DNA of 64,000 nt from Rhodococcus maanshanensis NBRC 100610 (lineage in GTDB: Bacteria; Actinomycetota; Actinomycetes; Mycobacteriales; Mycobacteriaceae): assembly GCF_001894865.1 (NCBI RefSeq), contig NZ_BCXA01000016.1, forward strand, positions 62,001 through 126,000. The letters are read 5' to 3'. The notes under the pieces are model-generated. The model was not told the origin of the DNA and ran no database searches. It was given only the letters and a program-made list of their open reading frames with translations. This document shows positions 1 to 11,560 of the stretch, one piece after another. Numbering within the stretch: the stretch's first letter is position 1; the number at the start of each line of letters is the position of its first letter. The position numbers and the translations under genes were made by a program.

Positions 1-1077
1 GAAGCCGGTCAGCACGACCACCGACAGCAGGAACACCGCCGCCGCGAGGGTCAGCGTCAGCGAGCGCAGCCAGTCGCCGCTGAAGGCGATGACCACGACC
101 GCGAGCGTTCCGGCGACCACGGCCAGTGTGCGCCAATGGATCTGACCCGAACCCAGCCGTGGCATCCGTTCCGAGATGTGACTGCGCAGCGGCAGCCCCT
201 TCCCGCGTACGACGAGCACCACGAGGATGACCAGGAACGGCACCGCGCGGTTGATGCCCGTCAGCGTCTCCAGCCCCAGCAGGTCGCGGATGCGATCCTG
301 GTACAGCACGACCAGGCTCTCGCCCACGCCGAGGAGCAGCCCACCCAGCAGGGTCAGCGGGAACGACTTGAACCCGCCGAGAAGGGCGGCGGCCAACGCG
401 GACACCGTGACGATGATGATGAAGGCGGTGGGGGTGAGTCCGGTGAGCGGAGCCACCAGGATTCCGGCCGTACCGGCCAGTGCGCCGCCGACGGTCCAGG
501 TCAGTGCGGCCAATCGCTGGGGTGACCACCCGAGCGCGGCCGTGGCCCGTTCGTTCTCGGCCGCCGCGGTGATCGCCAGGCCGACCCGGGTGTATCGCGT
601 CAGCCCCCAGAGCACCGCGGTCATACCGACCGCGATACCCAGCAGGATGAGCCGATCCTGCTGCACCACGACGTCACCCCAGTGGTAGGCGTCGTTCGGC
701 AGATATGCCCGCACGCGAATGGATTTCGTTCCGTAGTACTGCTGCACGCCCGCCTGCAGAATGACGAGCAGGCCAAGCGTGGCGGCCAGCCGGACGATCG
801 GTGCGGCGTTCGTCAGCCACCGCAGGACCAGCACTTGGAACAGCAGCCCGATGAGTCCGGCCACCAGCACGGCGACCGCGAAGGCCACCGGAAGCGACCA
901 GTCGTACTCGCCCTTGAGCGTTTCCAGGCACACATACGCGGCGACCATCGCGATGGCGCCCTGGGCGAAGTTGACGACCCCGGATCCGCGGTAGACCAAC
1001 ACCACGCCGTGCGCCAACAATGCGTACGCCGAGCCCGCGCCGAGGCCGAGGATGGCGAACTGCAGGAATTCAGTCAT
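1..1077 (-). CDS. Branched-chain amino acid-type ABC transporter permease, LivH-LivM fusion (3' part outside window)
   Basis: Inner-membrane permease of a LivFGHMJ-type importer. The frame is open from an ATG at 1077 to the window edge, giving 359 residues. The N-terminus carries the LivH signature (GLGAGSAYALLAHGVVLVYR, then GSGVVNFAQG), and the middle has typical LivH helices (TALLGG-type GGFKSFPLTLLGG loop). LivH proteins are usually about 290 residues; here the frame continues after about residue 290 through a polar linker (SERMPRLGSG) into new hydrophobic helices that resemble the start of LivM, so a LivHM fusion is inferred. GGAGAG lies just upstream of the start. It follows the binding-protein gene at 1140-2360, and the ATPase genes are presumably beyond the edge. 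Confidence 0.85.
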   Translation of the reverse strand, partial: MTEFLQFAILGLGAGSAYALLAHGVVLVYRGSGVVNFAQGAIAMVAAYVCLETLKGEYDWSLPVAFAVAVLVAGLIGLLFQVLVLRWLTNAAPIVRLAATLGLLVILQAGVQQYYGTKSIRVRAYLPNDAYHWGDVVVQQDRLILLGIAVGMTAVLWGLTRYTRVGLAITAAAENERATAALGWSPQRLAALTWTVGGALAGTAGILVAPLTGLTPTAFIIIVTVSALAAALLGGFKSFPLTLLGGLLLGVGESLVVLYQDRIRDLLGLETLTGINRAVPFLVILVVLVVRGKGLPLRSHISERMPRLGSGQIHWRTLAVVAGTLAVVVIAFSGDWLRSLTLTLAAAVFLLSVVVLTGF

Positions 1078-1139
1078 TGGACTCTCTCCGTGGACTCGGG
1101 CGCGGTCCCCGCGTCACCGCAGGGACCGCGCCGGTCGTG

Positions 1140-2360
1140 CTACTGACCGCGCAGGTCGTACTGCTTGGGATCGGTGACCACCGTGTCACCGTCGAACTTC
1201 ATCCGGTACATCATCGAGTTCGACACCCGCTGGAAGATCCCGAACGGCTCGACCGCGCCCGGGGTCCATGCCGGCACCAGGCCGAGCATGTCCAGGTCCT
1301 TGGCGGTCTCGAAACCCTGCATCACGGTGTTCGTGTTGACGGAACCGAGCCCCTGGGCCACCTGACTGAACGCACGCACCGAGAGCCACGAGAACAGCTC
1401 CGTGCCGGTGAGGTTCTCCCTCTCGAGCCCCTGCTCGCCGGAGGCCTCCATGTCCGCGAGGAACGGCTCGAGTCCGGGGAAGTCCTCGGTGCTCGACGAC
1501 GGCGCCGGGACCGGGCTGGTGTACACCGCGCTGGTCGCGAAGGCTCCCAGGTTCTGCAGATCCGCCTGCGTGAACGAGGTGGCGGCGTTGCCGTAGCTCA
1601 GCTTGGACCCGAGCTGGTCGAAGGACTCGGCGATCTGGTTGGACTCGTTGGCGGTCAGGGCCATGATCACGCCCTGGGCGTCGTTGCGTTCGGCCGCGAC
1701 GACGAACTGGGTGTAGTCGGTGGCACCGGCGCCGACCGCGACCTCGTTCACGATCTCGGCGCCCTTGGCCTGCACCGCAGGACCGAGCAGCTGGATGAGC
1801 ATCGCCGCGACCGGGACGTCGGGTCGCATCAGCGAGAGCTTCGTCTTGCCCTCGGCGACCAGGGTGTCCACGAGCCCGTACAGCGTGAGCAGCGAGCCGG
1901 AGAACGGGGTGAACACGTTGGGTGCGGTGAAGTCGGCGATGTTCATCGGGTTCAGGCCGATTCGCGGGATACCCGCGGTCTGGAGGATCTGCGAAACCGA
2001 TTCCGCGGAGGTGGGCGTGAAGTCCGCGAGAGTGGCGACAACCCCCTCCGAGACCATCTTGTTGGCGCAGTCGACTTCCTTGTTGGGATCACCCGTCGAG
2101 TCGCACTGGATCAGTTCGAGCGGGCGGCCGCCGACGCCGCCACGGGAATTCAGCGCGTCGATGGAGGCGGTCAGGCCCGCGGCCTGGGTGGCGACGGACA
2201 GACCGGCGGATTCGATGGGAATGATCTGCCCCACCTTGATCGGCTGACCGGTCGCGGCGCCTTCCGTCGATTCCGCTTCGCTGTCGCCACTACAACCGGC
2301 CGCGACGAGGCTCACTGCGGCGAGCGAGGCGAGAACGGGGGCGAGTCTCTTCAGTTTCAC
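1140..2360 (-). CDS. ABC transporter substrate-binding lipoprotein (branched-chain amino acid type)
   Basis: Extracytoplasmic ligand-binding protein of the same importer as the permease downstream. It is 406 residues from a GTG start at 2360, preceded by AAGGA six bases upstream; a longer in-frame ORF exists but only this start places the signal peptide first. The N-terminus KLKRLAPVLASLAAVSLVAAGC is a lipoprotein signal ending in an LVAAGC lipobox. The body has the Leu/Ile/Val-binding fold pattern (IKVGQIIPIESAG, then INSRGG-like LNSRGGVGGRPLEL). The ligand cannot be read from sequence; its position after a leucine-catabolic operon suggests a branched-chain acid or related compound. Confidence 0.88.
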   Translation of the reverse strand: MKLKRLAPVLASLAAVSLVAAGCSGDSEAESTEGAATGQPIKVGQIIPIESAGLSVATQAAGLTASIDALNSRGGVGGRPLELIQCDSTGDPNKEVDCANKMVSEGVVATLADFTPTSAESVSQILQTAGIPRIGLNPMNIADFTAPNVFTPFSGSLLTLYGLVDTLVAEGKTKLSLMRPDVPVAAMLIQLLGPAVQAKGAEIVNEVAVGAGATDYTQFVVAAERNDAQGVIMALTANESNQIAESFDQLGSKLSYGNAATSFTQADLQNLGAFATSAVYTSPVPAPSSSTEDFPGLEPFLADMEASGEQGLERENLTGTELFSWLSVRAFSQVAQGLGSVNTNTVMQGFETAKDLDMLGLVPAWTPGAVEPFGIFQRVSNSMMYRMKFDGDTVVTDPKQYDLRGQ

Positions 2361-2505
2361 AGTGCGTCCTTCGAGGTAGGCAGCGAGTTGGCAGGAGCGT
2401 ATGGGAATGCGCGACGTAATTTCGGCGGAACGGGGATTTTCGTTGCACCATGCGACGAATTCCGTCCAGCCCGGTTCCCGCTCCGCGGTCACCAGATCGG
2501 GCGCG

Positions 2506-3342
2506 TCACGGCTCAACGGCCCGCCGGGCCAGTTCCACGAGGGCCCCGACCACCTCCGCGCCGCCGATCAGTTCCGCGTCGTTGTGCCCGGCCCCCGGCA
2601 CGGCGACCCGCACGACAGGCCCCCCTGCGCATTCGGCGACCCGCTCACTGTGGTCGGGCGGGACGATGGTGTCGGCGGTGCCGTAGACGACGGTCGTCGG
2701 CGCATCGATCCGCGCGACGGACTCCGCCACCGGGAAGCTGTCCCACAGCAGGAGCCGGACCGGCAGAAACGGATAGTGCCGCTGACCGAGGGTGGCCAGG
2801 TCGACGAATGGCGAGCGCAACAGCAGGCCGGCCGGGCGGTACTCCGTCGCGAGCTCCGTGACGACGCCCGTCCCCAGGCTCTCGCCGAAATACAGGAGCC
2901 GCCCCGGCGACACCGCCCTCTCATCGACGAGGTAGCTGCGGGCGGCCCTGGCATCGAGGGCAAGGCCCTCTTCGCTGGGGCGCCCGGGGTTGCCCCCGTA
3001 CCCGCGGTAGTCGAAGAGCAGCGTTGCGAACCCGGCCACGGCCAACGCGCGGGCCAGCTGCGCACGATCTGCCCTGTTCCCCGCATTGCCGTTGGCGACG
3101 AGAACGGTCACGCCGCGATCGGCGGCGGTGGGCGGCACGTACCACGCGCCGAGCCGGAGACCGTCGGAGGTGGTCAACCAGACGTCCTCGGCGCGGTCCG
3201 TCACCTGCTCCGCCGGACCAGGCGCGGCGCCGTCGGGGAGGTAGATCAGCCGACGCTGACCCAGCCACAGGGCAACGAGCAGGACGGCGACCACGGCCAC
3301 CGCCACCAGCGCGGTCCGCACGACCAACCCACCGGGGGCCAT
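2506..3342 (-). CDS. Membrane-anchored alpha/beta hydrolase (Bem46/ABHD13-like)
   Basis: A 278-residue serine hydrolase. The chosen ATG at 3342 puts a single transmembrane helix (RTALVAVAVVAVLLVALWLG) at the N-terminus; the longer frame upstream would run into the acetoacetyl-CoA synthetase gene. The nucleophile elbow is GESLGTG, the acid is probably in GTADTIVPP and the histidine in GAGHND, in the order of the Bem46/ABHD13 group. It starts 46 bases after the stop of the synthetase gene and may be the last gene of that operon. The substrate is unknown. Confidence 0.8.
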   Translation of the reverse strand: MAPGGLVVRTALVAVAVVAVLLVALWLGQRRLIYLPDGAAPGPAEQVTDRAEDVWLTTSDGLRLGAWYVPPTAADRGVTVLVANGNAGNRADRAQLARALAVAGFATLLFDYRGYGGNPGRPSEEGLALDARAARSYLVDERAVSPGRLLYFGESLGTGVVTELATEYRPAGLLLRSPFVDLATLGQRHYPFLPVRLLLWDSFPVAESVARIDAPTTVVYGTADTIVPPDHSERVAECAGGPVVRVAVPGAGHNDAELIGGAEVVGALVELARRAVEP

Positions 3343-3388
3343 GCCCCCAGTCTCCCCGCTCGGGTCGGGCCGCACACCCGCCGCGGGG

Positions 3389-5332
3389 TCAGCGCTTCTG
3401 CTGGAGGTACCAGTCGATGAGCTCGGGCGCGTCGATCGCGCTCCGGTCGAGGATCCGGTCCGCGTCGGCGCCCTGGAACATTCGCTTGATCGGCACCTCC
3501 AGCTTCTTGCCGGTGCGAGTGTGCGGGACACCGGGCGCCGCGATGATCTCGTCGGGGACGTGCCGCGGCGACGCCTGCTCGCGGATCGTCGACTTGATCC
3601 GGTCCTCGAGCGCGCCGTCGAGCACGGCGCCGTCCGCGAGCACCACGAACAGCGGCATCCAATACCCGCCGTCCGGCTGCTCGGCCCCGATGACGAGCGC
3701 CTCGGTGATCTCGGGCAGGCGTTCGACGGCCTGGTAGATGTCGGCGCTACCCATCCGGATCCCGTTGCGGTTGAGCGTCGAGTCCGAGCGGCCGTGCATC
3801 AGCACGCTCCCCCGCTCGGTGATGGTGATCCAGTCGCCGTGCCGCCACACTCCGGGGAAATCATCGAAATATGCGTCGTGGTACCGCTTTCCGTCGGGGT
3901 CGTTCCAGAACCGGATCGGCATCGACGGCATCGGCTTGGTGATGACCAGTTCCCCCACGTCACCACGGATGGGCACGCCACCCTCGTCATAGGCCTCGAG
4001 CGCGACCCCGAGGAAGGGCGTGGACAGTTCACCCGGCCAGACCGGGACGGTGGGCGCGCCACCGATGAACGCGGAGACGACGTCCGTGCCGCCCGTGATG
4101 GAAGCCACTGGCACACCGACGTTCTCGGCAATCCACAGCGAGGACGACGCAGGCAGGGTGGACCCGGTGATCCCGACCGCGCGCAGCGCGCTCAGATCGT
4201 GGTCACGGCGCGGGACCACGCCCGCCTTCGCGCAGGCGAGCACATAACCCGGGCTGGTGCCGAGCACGGTGGCCCGGTGCCGCGCGGTGAGCGCCCACAG
4301 CGAATCGACGTCCGGGTAGCCAGGGTTGCCGTCGTAGCAGACGATGGTGGCGCCGACCAGCAGCCCGGCGACCTGGAAGTTCCACATCATCCAGCTCGGG
4401 CTGGTGTACCAGAAGAAGGTGTCCTCGGGCCCGATGTCCATCTGCAGGGCAACCGATTTCAGGTGCTCGAGGATCACGCCGCCGTGCCCGTGCACGATCC
4501 CCTTCGGCAGACCGGTGGTACCCGAGGAGAACACCACCCACAGCGGATGGTCGAAGTCGACGTCCACCGGTTCGAGCGGCGCCTCTCCCGCTGTCGCCTC
4601 CGCCCAGGACACGACGCCCTCGGGGTCGGCGTCCACACCGAGCCGCGGCACGAGCACGGTCGTCGTCAGGCTCGGCATCCCGGCCCGCAGTTCCGCGATG
4701 GAGTCACGGCGATCGTGCCCCTTCCCGCCGAAGCGGTAGCCGTCCGCAGTGATCAGGACCGACGGTTCGAGCTGGCCAAGTCGGTCAAGCGCGGCCGGGG
4801 CCGAGTAGTCCTGTCCGCAGGCCGCCCAGATCGCGCCGAGGCTCGCCGTCGCGAGGAAGGCCACGACGGTCTCCGGGATGTTCGGCAGGTAGCCGACCAC
4901 CCTGTCGCCAGGACCGACCCCGCTCGCCCGCAGGGTCGCGGCAAGTGCGCCCACCTGCCTGCGCAGCTCCGCCCACGACATCGTGACGTCCTCGTCGGCC
5001 GTCTCGCCGGAATAGACGATGGCGGGCCGGTCCGCACGCTCGTTGCGCAGCACCTGGTCCACGTAGTTGAGCCGGACCCCCGGGAACCACACCGCCCCCG
5101 GCATCCGGTCCTGCGCGAGCACCTCGCCGACCGGCGTCGCGGACCGGACCTCGAAGTAGTCCCAGACCGACCGCCAGAAATCGTCGAGGTGTTCGACCGA
5201 CCATCGCCACAGCGAGTGGTACTCGGGCACCGACACCGAGTACTCCCGCTCCACCCACGAGGCGTAATCGGTGATCCGGGCGTTCCGCACGTCGTCGCGT
5301 GTCGGTTCCCACTGCGGCTGTGGCGATTCCAT
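3389..5332 (-). CDS. aacS: Acetoacetyl-CoA synthetase (acetoacetate-CoA ligase)
   Basis: Activates acetoacetate to acetoacetyl-CoA with ATP and CoA. The 647-residue length matches the family. The N-terminal ACS-type domain (YHSLWRWSVEHLDDFW) and the adenylation loop SSGTTGLPKGIVHGHGG are clear, and the C-terminal hinge region reads HGRSDSTLNRNGIRMG. It lies 17 bases after the CMD-like gene and closes the leucine-type operon, whose end product acetoacetate it would return to acetoacetyl-CoA for the thiolase encoded two genes upstream. The start is ATG at 5332. Identification rests on length plus the family-typical N-terminus; other AMP-forming ligases are less likely. Confidence 0.9.
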   Translation of the reverse strand: MESPQPQWEPTRDDVRNARITDYASWVEREYSVSVPEYHSLWRWSVEHLDDFWRSVWDYFEVRSATPVGEVLAQDRMPGAVWFPGVRLNYVDQVLRNERADRPAIVYSGETADEDVTMSWAELRRQVGALAATLRASGVGPGDRVVGYLPNIPETVVAFLATASLGAIWAACGQDYSAPAALDRLGQLEPSVLITADGYRFGGKGHDRRDSIAELRAGMPSLTTTVLVPRLGVDADPEGVVSWAEATAGEAPLEPVDVDFDHPLWVVFSSGTTGLPKGIVHGHGGVILEHLKSVALQMDIGPEDTFFWYTSPSWMMWNFQVAGLLVGATIVCYDGNPGYPDVDSLWALTARHRATVLGTSPGYVLACAKAGVVPRRDHDLSALRAVGITGSTLPASSSLWIAENVGVPVASITGGTDVVSAFIGGAPTVPVWPGELSTPFLGVALEAYDEGGVPIRGDVGELVITKPMPSMPIRFWNDPDGKRYHDAYFDDFPGVWRHGDWITITERGSVLMHGRSDSTLNRNGIRMGSADIYQAVERLPEITEALVIGAEQPDGGYWMPLFVVLADGAVLDGALEDRIKSTIREQASPRHVPDEIIAAPGVPHTRTGKKLEVPIKRMFQGADADRILDRSAIDAPELIDWYLQQKR

Positions 5333-5349
5333 GCGGTTCGTCCTCTCAG

Positions 5350-5769
5350 TCAGTCTGTTTTCGGCCCGAGGTCCTCAGTGAGGACCTCCTGCACCACTCG
5401 CATGGCGGCGAGCGCGGCTGGCGCGCCGCAGTACCCGCTGGTGTGGATGATCGCCTCGGTGATCTCCTCGCGGCTCAGACCGTTCCGGAGCGCCCCACGG
5501 ACGTGCCCGCGCAGCTCCGAGTCCGCGCGCAGCGCCGTCAGCATGCCCAGGTTCAGCAGGCTGCGGTCCCGTCGGCTCAGACCGTCGCGGGTCCAGACCG
5601 AACCCCACACCGTCTCGGTGATGTGCCGCTGGATGGCCTCGCTGTCGGTGCCGAGGTCACGGGTCAGCGCGCGATCGACGAAGTCGTCGCCCATCACCTC
5701 ACGCCGGACGGCGAGGCCGGCGTCGAACCGGCCGTCGCCCTCCGGCAGGCCCTCGACCCGTCCGGTCAC
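5350..5769 (-). CDS. Carboxymuconolactone decarboxylase family protein
   Basis: A 139-residue alpha-helical protein of the CMD/AhpD superfamily, similar in length to PcaC. The conserved block [17 protein letters not shown] followed by [17 protein letters not shown] and [18 protein letters not shown] is typical of 4-carboxymuconolactone decarboxylase. No protocatechuate genes are present nearby, so a role in aromatic breakdown is not supported by context. The GTG start at 5769 overlaps the stop of the thiolase gene by four bases (GTGA), so the two are probably translationally coupled. Confidence 0.8.
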   Translation of the reverse strand: MTGRVEGLPEGDGRFDAGLAVRREVMGDDFVDRALTRDLGTDSEAIQRHITETVWGSVWTRDGLSRRDRSLLNLGMLTALRADSELRGHVRGALRNGLSREEITEAIIHTSGYCGAPAALAAMRVVQEVLTEDLGPKTD

Positions 5770-6962
5770 TGCGCGGGGACCCGGATGATCAGGGCGTCAC
5801 CCTGACCGCCGCCACCGCACAGCGCCGCCGCTCCGACGCCGCCACCGCGACGCTGCAGTTCCAGCGCCAGGTGCAGGGCGATCCGCGCGCCGGACATGCC
5901 GAGCGGATGTCCGACGGCGATCGCGCCGCCGTTCACGTTGACCTTGGCCGGGTCGAGTCCGAGCTCGCGGGTCGACGCGATGCCGACGGCCGCGAAGGCC
6001 TCGTTGATCTCGACGAGGTCGAGATCGGTCGGGGCGATGCCCTCCTTCGCGCAGGCCTTGGCGATCGCGCGCGCCGGCTGCGACTGCAGCGTCGAGTCGG
6101 GGCCGGCGACCACGCCGTGCGCGCCGATCTCGGCGATCCAGCTCAGGCCCAGCTCCTGCGCCTTGGTCTTGCTCATCACGACCACTGCTGCGGCGCCGTC
6201 GGAGATCGGCGAGGCCGAGCCTGCGGTGATGGTGCCGTCCTTGCTGAAGGCCGGGCGCAGCGTGCTCAGGGACTCGACGGTGGTGTCGGCGCGGATGCCC
6301 TCGTCCTCGGCGAAGACGATCGGATCGCCCTTGCGCTGCGGGATCTCCACCGGCACGACCTCGTTGTCGAACAGGCCGTTCTTCCATGCGCGCGCGGCGT
6401 TCTGGTGCGAGGCCGCAGCGAACGCGTCCTGCTCCTCGCGGGTGATGTGGGTGGCCTCCTGCTGGTTGACCTGTTCGGTCAGCAGCCCCATCGCCTGGTC
6501 GGTGAAGATGTCGTGCAGACCGTCGTACGCCATGTGGTCGCGCATGGTCACGTCGCCGTACTTGAAGCCCTCACGGCTCTTCTCGAGCATGTGCGGTGCG
6601 CGGCTCATCGACTCCTGGCCACCAGCGACCACGATGTCGAACTCCCCCGCGCGGATCAGCTGGTCGGCCAGCGCGATCGCGTCGACGCCCGAGAGGCACA
6701 CCTTGTTGATCGACAGGGCCGGCACGTCCATCGGGATGCCGGCGGCCACGGCCGCCTGGCGCGCGGGCATCTGACCGGCGCCCGCCGTGAGCACCTGACC
6801 CATGATCACGTATTCGACGCTCTCGGGCGCGACGCCCGCCTTCTCCAGCGCGCCCTTGATGGCGATGCCGCCGAGATCGGACCCGGAGAAGCCCTTCAGC
6901 GAACCGAGGAGCCGCCCCATCGGGGTGCGGGCTCCGGCGACGATGACAGTGGACTCGGACAT
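5766..6962 (-). CDS. Acetyl-CoA C-acetyltransferase (thiolase)
   Basis: Cleaves acetoacetyl-CoA (or longer 3-ketoacyl-CoA) to acetyl-CoA. All three active-site blocks are present: [11 protein letters not shown] with the nucleophilic cysteine, [16 protein letters not shown] with the histidine, and [11 protein letters not shown] with the second cysteine. The ATG at 6962 gives 398 residues, the usual size. A GTG at 7025 would overlap the citE stop, but the extra 21 codons (rich in AAA, TCT, GAA) do not look like coding sequence of this genome, so the ATG is preferred. It sits in the leucine-type operon and would finish the pathway. Confidence 0.9.
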   Translation of the reverse strand: MSESTVIVAGARTPMGRLLGSLKGFSGSDLGGIAIKGALEKAGVAPESVEYVIMGQVLTAGAGQMPARQAAVAAGIPMDVPALSINKVCLSGVDAIALADQLIRAGEFDIVVAGGQESMSRAPHMLEKSREGFKYGDVTMRDHMAYDGLHDIFTDQAMGLLTEQVNQQEATHITREEQDAFAAASHQNAARAWKNGLFDNEVVPVEIPQRKGDPIVFAEDEGIRADTTVESLSTLRPAFSKDGTITAGSASPISDGAAAVVVMSKTKAQELGLSWIAEIGAHGVVAGPDSTLQSQPARAIAKACAKEGIAPTDLDLVEINEAFAAVGIASTRELGLDPAKVNVNGGAIAVGHPLGMSGARIALHLALELQRRGGGVGAAALCGGGGQGDALIIRVPAQ

Positions 6963-7021
6963 CAGCTTGCTGTTCCCTTCAGATTTCTCAGTGCCTTTGG
7001 ATTTCACGGCCACCGAACTGT

Positions 7022-7867
7022 TCACAACGATTCACTCCTGCGGACGATCGCCTCCGCGTGCCGAAGCACCGGCGCGTCCACCATCTTCCCCTCGAAGGCG
7101 AATACCCCGCGCTCCTCGGACACCGCGGCGAGCACCCTGCGCGCCCAGGCGAGGTCCTCCGCGCTGGGTTCGTAGGCGGCCCGGATCACGGCGACCTGAC
7201 TCGGATGGATCGCCACCTTGGCGTCGAACCCGACCGCGACCGCGTCGAGGGATTCGGCGCGGAGGCCGCCCTGATCCTTGATGTCGAGGTAGACCGAGTC
7301 CAGCGCGAACCGACCGTGCGCCTTGGCCGCGAGCAGCGATCCGGAGCGCACGTGCCGGGCCACGTCGCGATAGGAGCCGTCGGTGTGGCGGCTGGCGTTC
7401 CCGCCGAGCGCTGCCACCAGGTCCTCCGCGCCCCACATCACCCCGATCGCGTTCGCGACCTGTGCGGACTCGGCAACCGTCAGGGCGCCGAGCGGAGACT
7501 CGATCAGGGCGATCACCTCGCGCGGGGCCAGCGAGCGCACCTGTTCCGCCGACTCACACTTGGGCAGCATCACCCTGGGGTAGCGGGTCTGCAGCAGCGC
7601 CTCCAGGTCGAGCGCCTGATCCTCGGTGCCTGCCGCGTTGATCCGCACCACGGTGCGCTCGGGGTCGAGCGGGGTGTCGATCAGCGCGCGACGGGCCGCT
7701 GCCTTGTCCGCGGGGGCGACGCCGTCCTCGAGGTCGAGGATGACGACATCCGCTGCGGCCGCGGCCTTCGCGTAGCGCTCCGGCCGGTCCGCAGGGCAGA
7801 ACAGCCAGGCCGGGCCGGGCGGTGCCCACGAGTCGGGGCCCGAGGTGTGACCGGAATTCGTGGTCAT
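7022..7867 (-). CDS. citE: HpcH/HpaI family CoA-ester lyase (CitE-like)
   Basis: A 281-residue TIM-barrel lyase with the CitE signatures [28 protein letters not shown] and IESPLGAL. Family knowledge: the M. tuberculosis counterpart in the same operon position (Rv2498c) is a beta-hydroxyacyl-CoA lyase implicated in leucine and itaconate breakdown, acting on 3-hydroxy-3-methylglutaryl-CoA and citramalyl-CoA. By synteny, the same role is inferred here; no other HMG-CoA lyase is seen in the window. ATG at 7867 overlaps the MaoC gene stop (ATGA). Confidence 0.85.
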   Translation of the reverse strand: MTTNSGHTSGPDSWAPPGPAWLFCPADRPERYAKAAAAADVVILDLEDGVAPADKAAARRALIDTPLDPERTVVRINAAGTEDQALDLEALLQTRYPRVMLPKCESAEQVRSLAPREVIALIESPLGALTVAESAQVANAIGVMWGAEDLVAALGGNASRHTDGSYRDVARHVRSGSLLAAKAHGRFALDSVYLDIKDQGGLRAESLDAVAVGFDAKVAIHPSQVAVIRAAYEPSAEDLAWARRVLAAVSEERGVFAFEGKMVDAPVLRHAEAIVRRSESL

Positions 7868-8349
7868 GACGGCCTCTTTCGCACCAGCGTCTTGCGCACC
7901 GCCGTCGCCACCACGTCGCCGTGCTGGTTCCGTGCGGTGTGCGCCAGGGTGATGATGCCCTCGCCCGGCCTGCTCTTCGACTCCCGCTTGTCGGTGATCA
8001 CCGTCTCGGCGTACATGGTGTCACCGTGGAAGAGCGGCTTGGGGAACGAGATCTCGGAGAACCCGAGGTTGGCGACGATCGTCCCCTGGGTGAGCTGGGC
8101 AACCGACAGACCGACCAGGGTGGACAGCGTGAACATCGAGTTCACCAGCCGCTCGTTGAACGGCGGCAACTGCTCGCTGAAGGCGGCGTCCAGGTGCAAC
8201 GCCTGGGTGTTCATCGTCAGGGTGGTGAACAGGACGTTGTCCGCCTCGGTGACGGTGCGACCGGGGCGGTGCTCGTAGACGACGTCGGTCTCGAACTCCT
8301 CGAACCAGAGCCCGCGCTGGACGACCCTCTTGCGGTCCGGCTCGCTCAC
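7864..8349 (-). CDS. MaoC-like hot-dog dehydratase
   Basis: A 161-residue single hot-dog protein with the MaoC pattern (RTVTEADNVLFTTLTMN, then NSMFTLSTLVG and FPKPLFHGDTMYAET). It hydrates or dehydrates an enoyl-CoA; by its place between the acyl-CoA dehydrogenase and the CitE lyase it is the likely methylglutaconyl-CoA (and possibly itaconyl-CoA) hydratase. It matches the gene order Rv2500c-Rv2499c-Rv2498c. GTG start at 8349 overlaps the dehydrogenase stop by four bases. Confidence 0.85.
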   Translation of the reverse strand: MSEPDRKRVVQRGLWFEEFETDVVYEHRPGRTVTEADNVLFTTLTMNTQALHLDAAFSEQLPPFNERLVNSMFTLSTLVGLSVAQLTQGTIVANLGFSEISFPKPLFHGDTMYAETVITDKRESKSRPGEGIITLAHTARNQHGDVVATAVRKTLVRKRPS

Positions 8350-9505
8350 AGCCCGGCCTCGCGCGCGATCAGCATCAGCTGCACCTCGGTGGTCCCCTCG
8401 CCGATCTCGAGGATCTTGCTGTCCCGGTAGTGGCGGGCGACCGGGTACTCGTTCATGAAGCCGTAGCCGCCGAAGATCTGGGTGGCGTCACGAGCGTTGT
8501 CCATCGCGGCCTCGCTGGCGATCAGCTTGGCGATGGAGGCCTGCTTCTTGAAGGGCTTGCCCGCCAGCATGAGTGCGGCCGCGTCGTAGTAAGCGGTGCG
8601 GGCGACGTGCGCGCGCACCTCCATCCGCGCGATCTTGAAGGCGATGGCCTGGTTGGCGCCGATCGGCTTGCCGAACGCCTCGCGCTCCTTGGCGTACTTG
8701 ACCGACTCGTCCACGCAGCCCTGCGCCGCACCGACGCTCAGCGCCGCGATCGCGATCCGGCCCTCGTCGAGGATGCGCAGGAAGTTCGCGTAGCCGCGTC
8801 CGCGCTCGCCCAGCAGGTTCTCCTGCGGCACCCGGACATCCTGGAAGGTCAGCGGGTGGGTGTCGGAGGCGTTCCAGCCGACCTTGTTGTACGCCGGCTC
8901 CGCGGTGAACCCCGGTGTGGAGGTCGGCACCAGGATGGTGGAGATCTCCTTCGTGCCGTTCTCCTTCTCACCGGTGACCGCGGTGACGGTGACCAGCCGG
9001 GTGATGTCCGTACCCGAGTTGGTGATGAACTGCTTGTTGCCGTTGATGATCCAGTCGCCGCCGTCCTGCTTCGCGGTGGTCCTGGTGCCGCCCGCGTCGC
9101 TGCCGGCTCCCGGCTCGGTGAGGCCGAACGCGGCCAACGCCTTGCCACTCGTGAGCTGCGGCAGCCACTCCTGCTTCTGCGCCTCGTTTCCGAAGCGGTA
9201 GATCGGCATCGCGCCGAGCGAGACGCCTGCCTCCAGGGTGATGGCCACGGACTGGTCCACCTTGCCGAGCTCCTCGAGGGCGAGGCACAGCGCGAAGTAG
9301 TCGCCACCCTGTCCGCCGTACTCCTCGGGGAATGGCAGCCCGAACAGGCCCAGCTCGGCCATCCCGGCGACGACCTCGTACGGGAAGGTGTGGTTGGCGT
9401 CGTGCTCGGCGGCGACCGGCGCGACGACGGTCTGCGCGAAGTCGCGGACCGCCTTCGCGAGCTGCTGGTACTCGTCGGGCAGCGATCCGGAGGAGAGGTA
9501 ATCGG

Positions 9506-9509
<4 letters not shown>
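8346..9509 (-). CDS. Acyl-CoA dehydrogenase (FadE19-like, probable isovaleryl-CoA dehydrogenase)
   Basis: FAD-dependent alpha,beta-dehydrogenation of an acyl-CoA. The 387-residue protein has the family blocks [47 protein letters not shown] and the C-terminal [15 protein letters not shown]. The chain of biotin-dependent carboxylase, hydratase and lyase genes beside it makes isovaleryl-CoA the expected substrate. The start ATG at 9509 overlaps the stop of the carboxylase alpha gene (ATGA). Substrate assignment is inferred from context, not from a specific residue. Confidence 0.87.

Positions 9510-11556
<2,047 letters not shown>

Positions 11557-11560
<4 letters not shown>

Noticed and set aside
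5350-5769. pcaC of a protocatechuate pathway
   Set aside because: The CMD fold matches, but no pca genes are nearby and it is embedded in a leucine-type operon.
6963-7025. N-terminal extension of the thiolase from GTG 7025
   Set aside because: It would overlap citE neatly (GTGA), but the 21 codons are rich in AAA/TCT/GAA, unlike the neighbouring genes, and the homologous start is at [13 protein letters not shown].
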